Part shown: positions 1 through 16,172 of the stretch, in pieces
Position numbering within the stretch: the stretch's first letter is position 1
Layout of the letters: each line of letters starts with the position of its first letter
Origin: Synchiropus splendidus
Taxonomy: Eukaryota; Chordata; Actinopteri; Syngnathiformes; Callionymidae
Assembly: GCF_027744825.2 (NCBI RefSeq)
Contig: NC_071340.1
Coordinates: forward strand, 7,951,501-8,015,500
Direction: 5' to 3'
Length of the DNA: 64,000 bases
Notes under the pieces: generated by a model
What the model saw: the letters and a program-made list of their open reading frames with translations, nothing else
Databases searched by the model: none
Told to the model about the DNA's origin: nothing
Position numbers and translations under genes: made by a program

Positions 1-2458
<2,458 letters not shown>

Positions 2459-2591
2459 CGATGTGCAGATCTTGTAGCCAACACCAAAGTCGAAGCGGCA
2501 CTGCTCATCCATGGAGTAGTTGATACCAGGGAGCTCAGGAAGCTGCGGCCAGTCATGTTTGAAGGGGTCGTCCAGGAGGCAGTCATACGTG
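2459..2591 (-). CDS. adamts3: adamts3 exon: start of disintegrin-like domain
   Basis: This 133-bp exon starts after a pyrimidine-rich acceptor (ctctctctcag), one base completing His, then 44 codons ending TCG before the donor gtgagcg (phase 0). The product reads [20 protein letters not shown] then [20 protein letters not shown] and ICTS. DCLLDDP and [13 protein letters not shown] are hallmark sequences of the procollagen N-proteinase subgroup; GVGYK favours ADAMTS3. Cysteines are in the expected positions for the disintegrin-like fold. It lies 1.27 kb after the Met-turn exon and 2.19 kb before the last exon in the window. Confidence 0.96.
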
Positions 2592-3857
2592 CTGAGAGAG
2601 AGACGTACAAAATCAACTGTAGTCTGATGGTTAAACAGTGTGAAACAGAAAACTGAAGTCACTTAGAAGTGAAAGATGTAAACAGTGAACTAGACTTTCT
2701 TCAGTCAATGAATGGGTGGACAATAAAAGAGGAGTTTGGTGGAGGTTTGTACTCACTGAGCACTTTGATCTTAGTTCTCCTGATCATCAATATTATTACT
2801 GCTTTTATTGTTGATGTGTTTTGTAGTCCTTCATCACAGTGGTTATATGTTTATAAATAAGTTGTATGACAGTGAATTTGGATTCTGTGTCCAAAGATGG
2901 GAAATTTTATCCATATATATAGATATATGGATACATTTACGGATGGTTTTCCATTTTAGATATTTCCAAGAATGCACAATGGAGAGTGAGCATTTACTTC
3001 AAAGATGTTACATTGGGATTAACATTAAAGTTTCTTTCTAACTGTTGCATTACAATTGTAGTAAATAACTAGTTAAAGTCAAGACAAAATCAGATATAAC
3101 TGTAATAAGGTGAACTTGAAATAATGAATTATAACTGCTTTATTTGATGCTGTTTCATTTCCACTATCACCTTCATGAATACTCAAATACTAACAAGCTT
3201 TCGACATGAAAAGTAGTCATAACTATACTGGGTATTCTGAAGAGAAACATTTGAGCAATTGTTTTAAAGAGTTGCTTCGAATGTCAAGCAGAGACACATT
3301 TAGATTTAGACTCCTCTGCTCCTCTTCCTCTCTCCCTCAAAAAAAAAAAAAAAAAAAAGTAGATGACGGCTGGATGGGACCAGGTGGGGAAAAGCGCCTC
3401 AGCTGCAGTCAGCCCCTCACGTCGAGCAAATGCTCGAGCTCCAGGCAGATAAAAATTGTGTATCTTTATTTATTTATTTGGATTTCACTATCACTTCCTT
3501 CCATCAAAGCTTTCTTTTATACCCAGAACAAATTGCAGCTATCGATCAGACAACCTTGCACCGCCACGGAGTGAACAAGGCCCTACAGTCTGATCTGACT
3601 TTCCTGTCTCCATCAAATGACAGTACAGTTGTGTGGGACTGCTCCTTTTGGCAGCAGTTTTGTGATCACACATCATAAAGTGAATCTCAAATCGAGGGAG
3701 CTAGGTTGAGGCGTTTAAATGCTCTGCTGTGAAATATGCATATCAACGGGTCCCACTTTGACAGGTCTGGTCTACCACATCCTCTGTGCACACGAGACTT
3801 TCTTATTGAAGAAAGTGACCTCACAAATGACCACGTTGTGTTACCGTCACCACGTAC
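2592..3857 (-). other. adamts3 intron (1.3 kb)
   Basis: The intron lies between the Met-turn exon and the first disintegrin-like exon (donor gtacgtg, acceptor ctctcag). A run of about 20 A residues at 3339-3358 follows a pyrimidine tract (ctcctcttcctctctccctc), a simple A/CT tract. Nothing else was recognised. Confidence 0.8.
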
Positions 3858-4001
3858 TGGATGTATCTCTTCAGCTCCTGCCCGCTGCACATGGACCAGT
3901 GGTAGCGGTGAAAAGCTGCCTGCACCAGAGGAGCCATCACACTCCCCATCGCCGTCTCATCCCCGCAGCGGTTGCCTTGACCATCATGCTCCATGCCCAG
4001 C
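3858..4001 (-). CDS. adamts3: adamts3 exon: third zinc ligand, Met-turn, end of catalytic domain
   Basis: This 144-bp exon has acceptor ctctgcag and donor CA-gtacgtg. One base completes the Val codon shared with the previous exon, then 47 codons and two bases of a His codon follow. [12 protein letters not shown] supplies the third zinc histidine and the aspartate that marks the adamalysin/reprolysin clan. [18 protein letters not shown] contains the Met-turn VMAP below the zinc. It ends [12 protein letters not shown], leading into the disintegrin-like domain. Met in WSMCSG occupies a site where I recall Arg in the mammalian proteins; it is outside the catalytic residues. Several overlapping frames are open on the opposite strand here and are shadows. 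Confidence 0.96.
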
Positions 4002-6351
4002 CTGCAGAGACACACCGACATCTGATCAGACAGGAGGACTCTTCAAGGTGTCGCCCTTACATGAGTCGCCCCCGAATACATCTTCACAGGTCATGCAGAT
4101 GATGATTACATTTGCATGTTGTATGCATATTTTAAGAATTTGCTGAAGGTGTGCATTTATGTCAAGTGCTATACTGATACTGCCATGAGAGTGTGCATTT
4201 AACAGCCATTTGTATGCATCTGACCACCCAATAGACTCAATTGAAAACAGTATAGTGATGGAGCTGAGTGTGAAGTGCAGTGTAAACAATGATCAGTTAT
4301 AATGAAGCCTTTTCAACAACATTCTGTTTCATTAGCTCCAAAGTCATCCATCAGTTTGACAACAAAAGCAGTTACTTTAACAGCCATTGACATTTTTTTT
4401 CAGGTGAAACTAATGTAGCACATATGAAAAACAAATAAAAAGCAAATGGCTACTTCAATGATTCAATGATCCAAGCAGCCACAAAGTGAATTCATCCCTT
4501 CACCGTTATGTTGCTCATCCAGATTGATGTCTCAGATTTGTTTGTTGTTTGTTGTGGTGAGATATTAGATGCGTGTCACAAAGCAGGAAATATTTCAAAA
4601 AGACAAATACTGTCAAGCTGCTTTGAATACCAGTAAAATGAGAATGGATCAAGGAGGCACAGGGGGAACCAGGGAGCCACTCGAGCCTGCTTTTATCTGG
4701 CCCTTTTCAGATCGAGGTTAAAATGACTTAGTCGAAATGTTTCATGATACTGTCATGATGTTCCAAAATAACAGATGATAAGGTTATTATATTTATTATC
4801 ATTTCGTTTCATCCCTCATTTCTCTTTCAGGCAACCTTTCTTTTTCAGGTTTACTTATATACAACTTCAATATAAAGCATTTCACCAACCCATGATGAAC
4901 CTATGACATATCAGTAGGTTTTGCAAACATGGAAAAAAATTATTTTCATTGCATTACTGCCTATGTTATTACACATTACTGTATTAAGTTATTGAAAACA
5001 TTATTACTGTTTTCTTAAATACTTCCTAATTTTAAGATGTTAGGGAACTTGATACTTTTGTGGAATAAATGGCGAAGAATATTGGCTGTAGTGAATGAAT
5101 ATAATGTTTACACACATCTTTTTTTAGTAGCTGTAACACTGTACAACTGTTTCCCTGACATTCCTCCCAACACACAGACGAGTGTAATGCTTTGATATAG
5201 ATGGTGTGGCTGGTGTGTCTAATGAGGCCAACAGGTCAAAGTTATAAGACGAATAAATGTGATGGTGCTTGAGAGGGGAACAAATGTGTTGTTCTTTCGT
5301 GAGGATGCAGGGTCTCAGGAGGTTTAAGCAAGAAGCAGACATCATTCAGAATGTTGGACAATTAATGCACCACATTTTCTGTGGAATGAAGAAGCGATGA
5401 CCTTTTAACTTCAAGTCTTTTTTGTGCACGATATGGTGCTGCCTCCCTCTTTCATTTTTCAATGACTACCATTGGTTATCAGGTTGTATGTATACTTTTG
5501 ACAGCATGTAATTTGTTTACTGTCTCTGACTGTGCTGCAGTGAAATGTACTGTATTGAACCATGTAAAGCTGCGGTTGGATCCTTCTCCGCCTGCCTGCT
5601 GCACTGTGGTCACAAAGCTGCGTGCATTTACTGAGGTCCCACTTAAACACAACGGCAGCATACAGCTTGGTGCCCGTGCAGCACAGAAGAGCTGATGCAT
5701 TTCTGGAGTGAAATGAATGGATTGAGACCACAACTGGAGCAATAGGAGGTTGTTGAGTCGAGCAATCCTGTCCAGTAAAACCTTGGAGACAGAAGAATGA
5801 CAAAATGCTAGTTTCGACACCACAGGGTTCAGTACTGTGACAACACAGTAGCCATACTTCAGGCCAGGTCTGTACTTCCTAGGGCTGAAGTCACTGGCAG
5901 AACATGACCATGAACGTTCCACGTCTTGAGATATCTCTGTTTATGTAATGCATTGCATTAATTGAATGGCCCATTCATCCCAACTCGTCCACCGACCCTC
6001 ATATATCACGGATGTTTCTATTCTATTTTTCCTTTTATCTCCCTAATTGTGAACAGCAGCAGCACCACATTGTAATCTTCCCCAACCCAAGTCTGCAAGG
6101 CATAAACTCACAGATTTTCAATTAAAACTGACACTGAAACACGCATTGGTGAAAAGAATTAAGGTCTAAGAGAATTATTTTAATTAACTGCAGAACCAGT
6201 CAGTATCTGTGCATTATGGACTATTTTGCTTTCATCTTTGCTCCAGAATAAATAAGCAAATTCACTGGAGAAAGAAGAAACAATGGAACTGCCTGTGGTC
6301 TTTGTTCAAGCGTGTGCCATAACTGACATTTTTTTTTTTTCAATTAGAGTC

Positions 6352-6701
6352 CATAACTTCCGGACTATAAGCCGCTACCTTTTTCCCGTGGTCTGAATCC
6401 TGCTGCAGCAAGGTGCCAACCATATGGATTTTTACAGACTAGAGAGTGTCATGATGCCAAAATATTGAAACTTGGTCAAAACCTATGAACCACATCAAAC
6501 TGATGAAACCGCTTTATTGACCTTAAAGCGCTCAAAATGTGCTGTTTTTGCCCGCGTGTTAACAGCTCCATCGACAGGGCTGATCTCCTGGAGGACTAGA
6601 GACGAGAAACAAGACCGGCTGTGGTGTTAAAAATTCGGATACGTGGGCGAAAACAGGGTGCGCTACTATTCCGGTGCACTGTACAGTCCGAATTTACAGT
6701 A
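6352..6701. mobile_element. MITE of the pogo-like family found at 33.5 kb
   Basis: About 350 bp with decayed terminal inverted repeats. The left end reads cttccggactataagccgc; the right end, reverse-complemented, reads tactgtaaattcggactgta followed by cagtgcacc. Both match the ends of the transposase-bearing element at 33510-35242 (ccggactataag, and a right end containing ggtgcgct...agtccg). The right-hand 45 bp of the two elements look homologous base by base. No coding capacity remains. TA is the likely target duplication but the left boundary is eroded, so coordinates are within about 5 bp. Confidence 0.6.
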
Positions 6702-9700
6702 GCAAGAGCCATATATGTGATGTATTTTTTTCCTTGGCCGCACATCCTGCTGCTCTAGAAAGGACAAGGAAGTAAAAAAGAGTCTGTTTCTGTTTGGCAA
6801 CATGAAACTGCTTTAGTCACTCCGAAGACTGACCCGTCCATTTGAACTCCTTGGCTGGGTAAATGTCATGCATGTTCGCCTGCTCTGTAGCTGAATCCCA
6901 GAGGCATTCTTTATTCATGCGTGTTGGTCGTATCTGAGCTGAAAACCATAACATTACACAGGTCAATGAGACAGTGGCTGCTACAGCTCACAATGCCCTG
7001 AGGGGTGGTCAGTCTCTGCCACAGTTTCTCTGCCAGGCGCTAAGTTCCAGCCTTAGAAGTAGAGGCCTTGACGTAAAACATACGGTACATGACTTCCTTG
7101 TTGTGAATACAGTGAACTGCATCATCCATCGATCCTCCTTTGATAGACGCCTCTTCCTGACAGCAGCGAGCAAGACTTTCAAATGAATGTCCTATAGGTT
7201 CCTTCATGCTCAACTATAACAGATAAGTGAGAACTAAAACATCCTTGCATATGCCACCTATTTGGGCTGGACCACTCGTTGCCACAGCAGATGCTGAGTT
7301 GCTCAACATGCTTGTGCTACCTGCTCTTCCTACTCTTACCTCAAACAACCCACAGGAGAAATCCGACATAAAAAGCAACAAATTAAGTAGATTAATGAAG
7401 CAAAGACCTCAACAATTGCCTCTTGTGTCAGGCTTGAAATACAATAGATCTTCAGCAGCAACAAAGTCTTGGCAAACAACAACAGATGGTTGATGCTTTG
7501 CTTTGATGCATCATTACAGCAGGAGGCTGCAGAGGGTTTAACCAATCTCACCACGCAGCGTCAGTCATTATGTCCTGTGTTCCGTCTCTTCCGCTATGAG
7601 AAGCCACAAAGTCCTGAAACAACATTCAAAGCCTTTCAATCCTCCTGGCTCCACAAAACAGCTTGATTTGGGTGTGATTTTTTGTGGACGATTCTTGTGA
7701 AATCACATCTGTGAACTGATTTTATTGATGTCCGGCATCAACAAATCTGATGGATAAGAACATGAATGTCCAGACTGTATCATCAATGTGACAGGTGAAA
7801 AACACAGAGCAATGAATTCAGTGTTCAGGGTACTTTAATCTGTTTGATGTAAGAAATGATTATGGAATAAAAAAAAAAAATGAATAAATGAATGGACATT
7901 TACTGTAGTCAGGATGAGTTGATCTATATTGTATTTATGTCCAACTGAAAACCCCCTTTCAGTCACTTCGACAAGTTGCACAAAACTCAAAATCATTAAT
8001 ACCAAAATTGCACATTATTAGCGGGATTATTTGAACCAGCCTACCCAAATTTTCAAGAAGATTCATGGCAATAAAGCCCCCCAAAAAAGGCACCTATCCA
8101 TGCTTTCCTAGTTCAGTCACGTCAAAGCATTTGATCCCTGTTCTTTAAAAAAAAAAACATTATTCTAGAGCAAAACTGCATCCTCAATTTTGAGTCCTAA
8201 AGTCAATCAGGGATTACGAAGAGAAGATCTACTGGATTAGGCAGATTGAAAAGGTGCCTGCTACAAGATGAAATTAATTCTGGTTTGACAGTTTGTCATT
8301 TCCTAAAAAAAGATTTAACGCCGTTTCTGATCCCAAAAACATCTTGAGGTTCGTAGGTGAAAAGTTTACCAGTCAGTGAAGTGAAACAGGGAGATTACTG
8401 GCGTAACAGCTCCCTGAAGAAGAGCTGGCCACACTTCCACCGTGTGCTCAGTATGGTAATCTCTTGGCTTCACTAACAAGGATGGAAGGCTCAAAGCAAA
8501 GGGGCCAAGTGAGAGGAGCAATTATTTGACTCCCTCTAAACAGGATTCATACAGAAGAACAACATTCACGCAGGCACTCACGCCTACAGACCATAGAGAA
8601 TCATCAATTCACCCCTCTTTTGGACTGCGGAACGGAGTCAGTCTGCCTGCAATGCAATCATACCTATATCCCTCTTGATGCAAGGCTTTTATAACATTCA
8701 CTGTCAAAACAGCTTCATATGTTGCAGTACTTTATGGGACTAGTGTAATTGGTGGATGTGGACTGCGAGCCATCAGCAAACAAGATTGTGAAAATACCTG
8801 ACTGGCTTTTAAAAATATAAAAAAAAACAGTGTAACAATAACAAGAGAACAGTTGGACAGTCAGTCAGTGAAAAGTGAAGTGGTAACAGAACATTTCCAT
8901 GGTAAAAAATTACATGTTAACTTCATTTGCATTTTTTTTTAAAGAGCAATGTAAATAATAGGTCATACACAGGTGGACACCGACACAAAAACAAAACAGC
9001 ATGGAGCGTAGATTTTTTTTTCCTTATCGTAGCTGTACAGCTTACAGAAGAAACTTAGCAACAATTTTTGATATTACAGTTTCTGTCTGTCCCAGTGGGA
9101 ATGTAGATGACCCCTGACTTGGATCAGAACCTGCTCCATCCTGGCTGAAGGACACCACAACAAAGCAGCATGGTCTGAGTGAATGACAATAGTTATCGAG
9201 ACTCAGATGTCCATCTGTTCAGACTTGAGACACAGTCACCTGACTTGGATCAGATCAGCGATCAACATGTGATTTAAGTAGGGCTGGGCTCCAGCACTGT
9301 GAAATTGGGGGTGACACCAATGTGTCGTGGACTATCTAGTCTGCTCATTGATGGTGCTCACCGAGTACTGTGTTAAAATTTGTTTTCTCACTATGCTTAC
9401 TGATATTTAATCCATTTCTAACACGTATGTGTAAAGTTCTGGAACCTATATGGTGATTCTGGATGTCTTTTTGAAAGAGATAGGAAGTGACATCGATGGT
9501 AGTGTAGCTATGCCTGATGAAGCTGCACAAATGGATTCACGTCTTGTCAATGCCATTTTGTTCATTTCACACACATCTCTTCATGTATAGCCTACACAGT
9601 CTGAATTCATCCTGAAGTCTTGACATTGAACATCATGCTGTCTGCATGCACCAATATATTCTAATGAATTTGAACCTCCAATGTACTTAACAGAAGCAAC

Positions 9701-10544
9701 ATATACTCGTGTGCATGCCAAAATTTAAATACTAATGATCATATGATTCATTTACTGTTATTTAGGCTGATTGAAAATAAATTGCTTCTTCCACCAACTA
9801 TAACTGAAATCCTTAAAAGTTGAAAAAATATACATATATGCTCAATTGAAGATATATATACCTGACTTTCAGCCAGAGCTGCGCAGCAAGTCGGCCTCCT
9901 CCAGTCACATCTACCCTCTTCATTCCCCCTTTATCACATCCATGAACTCCAATAGTTGTATTCCCTTGCTCATTTTCTCCAGTAGCAAAACTGAAGCAAA
10001 AATGTTCGCGTGAATTATTCATGCTTTTCCGCCTCAGTACCAATACCCAGTGCTTACTTGGAAGAAATCTAGGAAAAAAATCTGCTCCCATCAGGTTGTG
10101 AAAAGACTTTCAAGTAGGAAGCAGGTTGTACCTTACACTTCTTAGAACTTTTTTACAGCTCAATTGTAAGGGATACAGGATTGGTTATGACAAGGCTTGC
10201 TGTGTGCACACAGTCAGGAAGCCCTCTATTAATGGCATATAAAAGTTTGAGAAAGGTTGATATTCCAATCACAAGAAGGTGATGCACTATACGTGGAGCA
10301 GAGGAAGTCCAAAAACATCTACCTCATGTCATGTCAGCAAACTGTTTAAAAGAGATGAGTTTGAGGGTGGAGTACTGGTTCATATCCCATCTGACGCCAA
10401 TGCTTAAAACTGTGGTGCTAATTTTCAAGTGACTGCTCATGACATAAGGGGACGCTTTTCAGGGGCTGCCATACCGAGTCAGCCACCTCCACCAATGCTG
10501 ACACCAACCCACCTTGTTTGGAGACCAGCTTGGGAGGTCGACAC

Positions 10545-10570
10545 AAGGAGAGGAGAGGAGAGGAGAGGAA
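10545..10570. repeat. GGAGA minisatellite
   Basis: Four to five tandem copies of a 5-bp unit (ggaga), purine-only on the plus strand. Confidence 0.85.
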
Positions 10571-12427
10571 GGGTCAGACCTGCTGTGAAAACCACTGATG
10601 CAAAATACCGGAAGACAAAGAAGAAGGAACGCCAGAGATGCTTCCCAAATTTGTCTCCTCCGCTCCCCATTCATCGAACATTTTGAATTCAAAACAACCA
10701 CTTTTGTATTTCACTGTCTTGTAGAAAGTGAGTTCTGCTGGCACATTGTAAGTGTAAAAAATACTGAAGAAAATTAGGAGCCCTGGCAGAAAGAGCTCAT
10801 GCTGCTTAATAGCTCTGCCATTTTAGAAAATTGTAGACATACTTAAAAATACAATATTAAAATCAGAGGGAACAAAATGAGAGAAATCACCTGCAGTATT
10901 ACATTTCTCAGATTCATTTATGAAATGAATTGCCTCATCTACTTCATGAATTCTGTCAATTGTTGGCCAGAAGTTTAAACACAGAAGGGAAATAATGAGC
11001 AACATTGTTTGGCTGAATAACAAACAAATGTATATCAAATCTATTTGGAAAAATTTCGGACTGAATTTCTTTGTATTTGCTGTTGCATGTATATTGCTGC
11101 GGCCAAATCAGCTGCAGAAACTTCCTGTATACGCCTCTTCATTCGCCAGTGACTTCGTAACGCTTGTCGAGTGTTGGACATTCTGCAAGTAGACATTATA
11201 GATAAGCAGCTCTAAATAATACAGATTATGATGGGATTTCAGATTGCACCAAGAACACTCTTGGGTTTGACCTAATTAGCTCCAGCGTTGAACATCGGCA
11301 AAGCGATCAGCAGCGCTCAGTGCAGCACTCATTATGAAACTCTGTGTTCAGAGATGAAGGTTTAAATTCATTCCCGGTAGTTCTGAAGTTCCACCACCGT
11401 GACTACAGCCGAGAGGCCTCCAATTAGGTGCCCCAAGAATAGTGAGCTGAGAAGCTTGTGGAAGTCACAGGGCCTGAAGTAGGAGGTCCTCTTTCTCGGA
11501 AACAAAGGACGATCATGACTCTCAGACTGACAATGTTCAGCTTTAACTGCTGTCTGTCGGTCATGCAACATCAAATATATTAAAGAAGAAAAACTTGCCA
11601 CTACTTGCGGATGGATAACTGTTGGTGCATTTGTGAAGTAGCTTCAAAGGCTGAGGGTTCGTAGCGACACTCTCTTTGAGGGCCCAGTCCAACCTCACAA
11701 AAAAAAATAATTTTGCCAGCAGGGTGATTCGCTAACATGCACACGCCATTTTTTATTTGGAATTGAAACAACGTTAAATGTATTCCACTGTAGAAGAGTT
11801 TGAAACTCAATAAAGTCCATATGCAACACAGAACCAAGAGTGTTAAAGACACTAAAGGTGAGTGGGTTTTTCTGCACCGTGGAGCAAGTTCTTCACTCCA
11901 CACCTAAAACAGGACGCAGGCGGAGCTGATCTTCTCTGGTTCAGTGTATCTCAAAGTCATGAGAGACCTTTCAGTCAGAGACGGAGGGCCACGGCCCAGG
12001 AGAGCTGGGCTGGAACGTGAAGCTGCTTTCAAGTGGAAGACGTGAGAATCAGTTGGAGCCGTTTTGAGTCCACTGCATATCATTAAAGCAGCTCAGCTAG
12101 CCAACATTCACCTTCCATCTCACCTACACTCTCAAGAGACTTGGAGCGCAAAACCCGACTTTTTCAACTTTCAAACCTAAGATGTACTAAAATGACTTTA
12201 ATAACTGGCTTATGCACACCATATTCACAAATTGTAAGCGACAGCAAAACTGTTTATTCTTCATACAGTATATCGTGTTTGTGTCTGCGCGGTATGTCAA
12301 TGTTTTGTTTGGTCTCTGATTATGGTTTGTGCAATTTAGTATTCATTGTTTTGAGAACATGTCTTTATTTGTTTAGTACATCAGAGCGTTGTTTGCTGAG
12401 TGTCTGTTGGAAGACACATTCATGTTT

Positions 12428-12487
12428 ATACATTTATTATACATTTATTTACATTTATTTGTCATTTATTTACATTTATTTACATTT
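12428..12487. repeat. ACATTTATTT short tandem repeat
   Basis: About six imperfect copies of a 9-11 bp unit acatttattt. It produces an artefactual open frame rich in Ile, Tyr and Phe. Confidence 0.85.
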
Positions 12488-13127
12488 GACTGTGTAATTT
12501 ATTTTACCTTTCAGTTTCACATCATGTATCTCAGGGCTGTGCACCCATTTAAAAAAGCATCTCAGCAAAAGTTGAACTGCTGTTCAAACAGAAAACAGCA
12601 AACTTTAAGGTATCGATCACACCCCACTGCCGTCTCTGGTTTAGTCAATAATCTGAGATATATTCTCAGCAGTTTGGACTGGTTGTTTATTGTTTTTCTC
12701 CCAGAAGCTTATTGGGCAGACGCAGGAGACAACCAGTGTTTTGTTGTCCAGGGAGCTCTCCTTCACCAAGTGAGAATACAAACTTCCCTTGAGTCTGTTT
12801 TGCTAACCGTATGAACATACATATATTCACATTACTGATAAGACAGACACTTAATGGCTGTCTGAGAGTATATACAATATGTTCAAGAGCTTTGTGAGTG
12901 TTATTTCTGCAAAGGTTTTTTACATAGATTTGGGCGCCCATGTTTTAAATACAGTTTTCACACTCTCTTGGATACTTCTCCAGCACCAGTAGCTTTCTAC
13001 AGTCACTCCCAAAACCAAACATTTAAACACTTTGGAAAGTCTGACCCACAATTGCTCTCAAATAATATTCCTGTAATATTACACACTGTTGAAAAAGCTT
13101 CTGGGTATGAAAGAACAGAATCTAACA

Positions 13128-14008
13128 CAGTGTTTTTCAACCTAGTGTGCCGTGGGAAATGATCCAGTTTCACCTAATATAGAGGTGGGTGCTGTGATAA
13201 CATTAAATCATGAACTATTTGAACGTGTTGATGATCTACTATCGTGAGGAGATTACGTGGATTCGGTCACATTCTTTACATACACTATAGATCTATACTG
13301 ATGTGTTGACTCCTCCCTAACTTTTGCAGCGGAGCTCTGCATGGTGCTCCTCTTCCCACAGACATTCACAGTGAAGAAGCCGGTCAAATGTGCAACTTCA
13401 AGTTAAACCGGATGCGCCTCTAACTTGACCGCACACTTTCACGACAGAACGATGGAGTGATCCTTGCCGGGCCCACGGTGTCATCGACTGACAGAGCTAA
13501 TGGCTAACATGACGTCTCACTTCTAAACTTCATAGACACTTTAGACCACCATAGTTTGCTTGGTGGTTTACAACTCGGCTCCAAAGTAAATGCAGAACCA
13601 AATAAATGCACTGCAAAATGTGTAGCGATAAAGAGTAATTGTTGTTATGAAGCAGAAGCCATGAATGTTCAAGGTTTGTCTGGTCATTCCCCAAACTATA
13701 ATTAAACCATGCAAAAGAGTTTACATGATAACCATAAGAGCTATTTAAAATAAATAGCTCACGATATGTATTTTTGCTATATTGCCCACCCTTTCTGGAG
13801 ACATTTTTATACAAATACATTTTCTGCCTTTTGTTTCTGTAAAATAGCCGCGAAAATAGTGTCAGTAGCTACAACTGTTTACAAATTAAAAGGGATTTTC
13901 TGCAGGACTTTCGACTAAGTACAACTGCGCAGTGGCCAAGGTTCCTTTGGTGGTGCGCCTCGAGACTTTGTCAATGAGCGAATTGTGCCTTGGCTTAAAA
14001 AAGCACTG
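13128..14008. mobile_element. Non-autonomous hAT-type element (MITE) with 8-bp target duplication
   Basis: The 881-bp element starts CAGTGTTTTTCAACC and ends so that its reverse complement starts CAGTGCTTTTTTAAGCC; both ends then run into a CCAAGGCAC / GTGCCGTGG-like subterminal block. The flanks are atctaaca on the left (13120-13127) and ctctaacg on the right (14009-14016), an 8-bp duplication with two mismatches at its edges, as expected for hAT insertion. No transposase was seen. CAGTG termini of this sort are common in Charlie-like hAT families. Confidence 0.72.
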
Positions 14009-16037
14009 CTCTAACGCTTTTCAAAACTGTCTCCCCAATACATCCTACAACCCTACTATGGGCTAACAGCCTGTCAACTATGAAACTAGTAATGACAACT
14101 GTACTACCTCCTATTTGTCACCTGGATTCTCCCACAAAGATCACAATCACACAAGACGATCCTACAGGCCAAACCAACCTGATGGTAGCCATCCAACAGT
14201 ACGAGCCAGAGACGAAACTCTGAATGCTTAGCAAGAGGCTCTATACTTACTTTAGTTTTAAAAAGGGATTCTCATGAATGCTCTCATAGGCAAGACATTC
14301 TCATATGGGCCTGCATTTGTGTTGCCCAATTTGGACTCCAGTATGAAAGCGATGCACAGATTTTAGAGTTTATTTTGAGTTTATTTGCAGCTTATGACAA
14401 AGGCCTTAAAGAATGCAACCAGCTGAAAATGATCTTTTGATGGTGTTTCCGAAGGTCAATAGTCTCCCCAAAATAAAACTTTTTTTTCTCTTCCCACTAT
14501 AATGCTCCAACAAGACTGACTGTCAGTTGTGTTTGGGTGCCACTATATGGATGGATAGCAGGCTGCTGAGAAACTACACAGCAGATCTAAATATGAAACC
14601 CCACTGTTCATATCAAGGCAGATACCGCTACAAAGTAATTCAGCACATTGTTGGGTATTGTTTCTGGACATCTGAGTTCAGCCAAATGCTCACAGATATT
14701 ATCTCTCATTACATCTAACTTTCATCAACAGAAGTGATGCTGCGTTAAGTTAACAGCAGCCGGTTTTCACTCAACTTCTACTAAAGTTCCAAGTATACAT
14801 TTGTACAAAAGAAAAACCAGCTAAAAAATGTTTTTTTTTGTTGCATTCTCACAGGTGTTCACATCAATTCAAGCTTCATACCTATGATTCACTTTAAATG
14901 CAGTGGCTGCAAGGTTGTATTTTTCAGGCTCTGACATGCTCTGTGACAAACTAGCAAATTATATCCATTGCTCACTGAATTCAGTGTAGCTGTGATGGTG
15001 ACAGATGGAAAGACAAAACTCACAAAAGCCTGAAAGTTCTTTTTTTTTAAAGTTTGTCGCTGCCTTTCCAGAGTGCTGCTCTCATCCATCACCGCAGCAT
15101 GAATAACAGGATTTTCACTCTGGGGATGAATCAAAGAAAGATTCCAGAGGCCCATGTTTCTACAGTAGCTTTTCCAGCAATATCACAATGGAGGCACTGA
15201 TTTAGTGACATTTCAGTGCAAAGTGAAGAAGTACCAATCGTACCATGACCATTATCAAATTGAAGGGGAGGGAAGATTACAAAAGAGAGTATCAAATACA
15301 TACATCATCTCACGTCACCATCCGGCTCTCAAGGTAACAGTACTCATGTCTACTACACTGTGGTTACCTGGTTCACTGAAATGAAGTATTACCATGTCAA
15401 TTTTTGTACACTACTTAAATTATTAATATATACATATACTACAGTTTTGTATTAATGCATCCATAAAGTAAGCTAATACCAATGGTGTTCATCGGTGTTC
15501 TACTGTGGTACCTGTTTTCTTCTACAGTATATACTTTTTATGCTTTTTATTCAGATTCTAAGTCACGTCCAAATCATTCTCAACTAAGTAACTAAAGTAA
15601 TTCATAAAAGTAACCTTTCAAATAAACATTTTTATGCTTGCAAATCCGAATTTGCCTCTGCGGACACACTGAGGGAGGCAGTTGGCGAAAACATCAGGAT
15701 TATATAGATATATATAAATTAATATGTGTTGTACTGTAGGAAGCCATATGACATGTGTCATCATGAAAATAACTGCCACTGTTTCTTTTGGTCTGGACCC
15801 AAAGCTCACCAGTGCCTTTTGACTCAGCTCTTCTCTTCTCTGACAGAGTTCACGAGACATCACCTAATGTACCTTCGATACATTTAAGACAAGCAGCCGT
15901 ACAGTAAATGTACTTAGTGCACACAATTCCCATGTTTGTTCTACACAGGAAGGACTTGGTCTCACCTCGCTCCCTGTAGAAGATGTCGAGGTTGATGACA
16001 CATTACAGAACAGAACAAGAGAACGAAGCTTGACCTA

Positions 16038-16172
<135 letters not shown>

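Noticed and set aside
3736..4146. Plus-strand open frames of 127 and 136 codons
   Set aside because: They lie antisense over the adamts3 Met-turn exon and its flanks; the minus strand is clearly coding with exact splice sites.
5479..5922. 147-codon minus-strand open frame
   Set aside because: No recognisable domain, no splice context and an overlapping plus-strand frame; consistent with chance in a 12-kb intron.
12141..12814. Overlapping plus-strand frames of 118 and 141 codons
   Set aside because: Their Phe/Ile/Tyr-rich part is the ACATTTATTT tandem repeat; the remainder has no domain.
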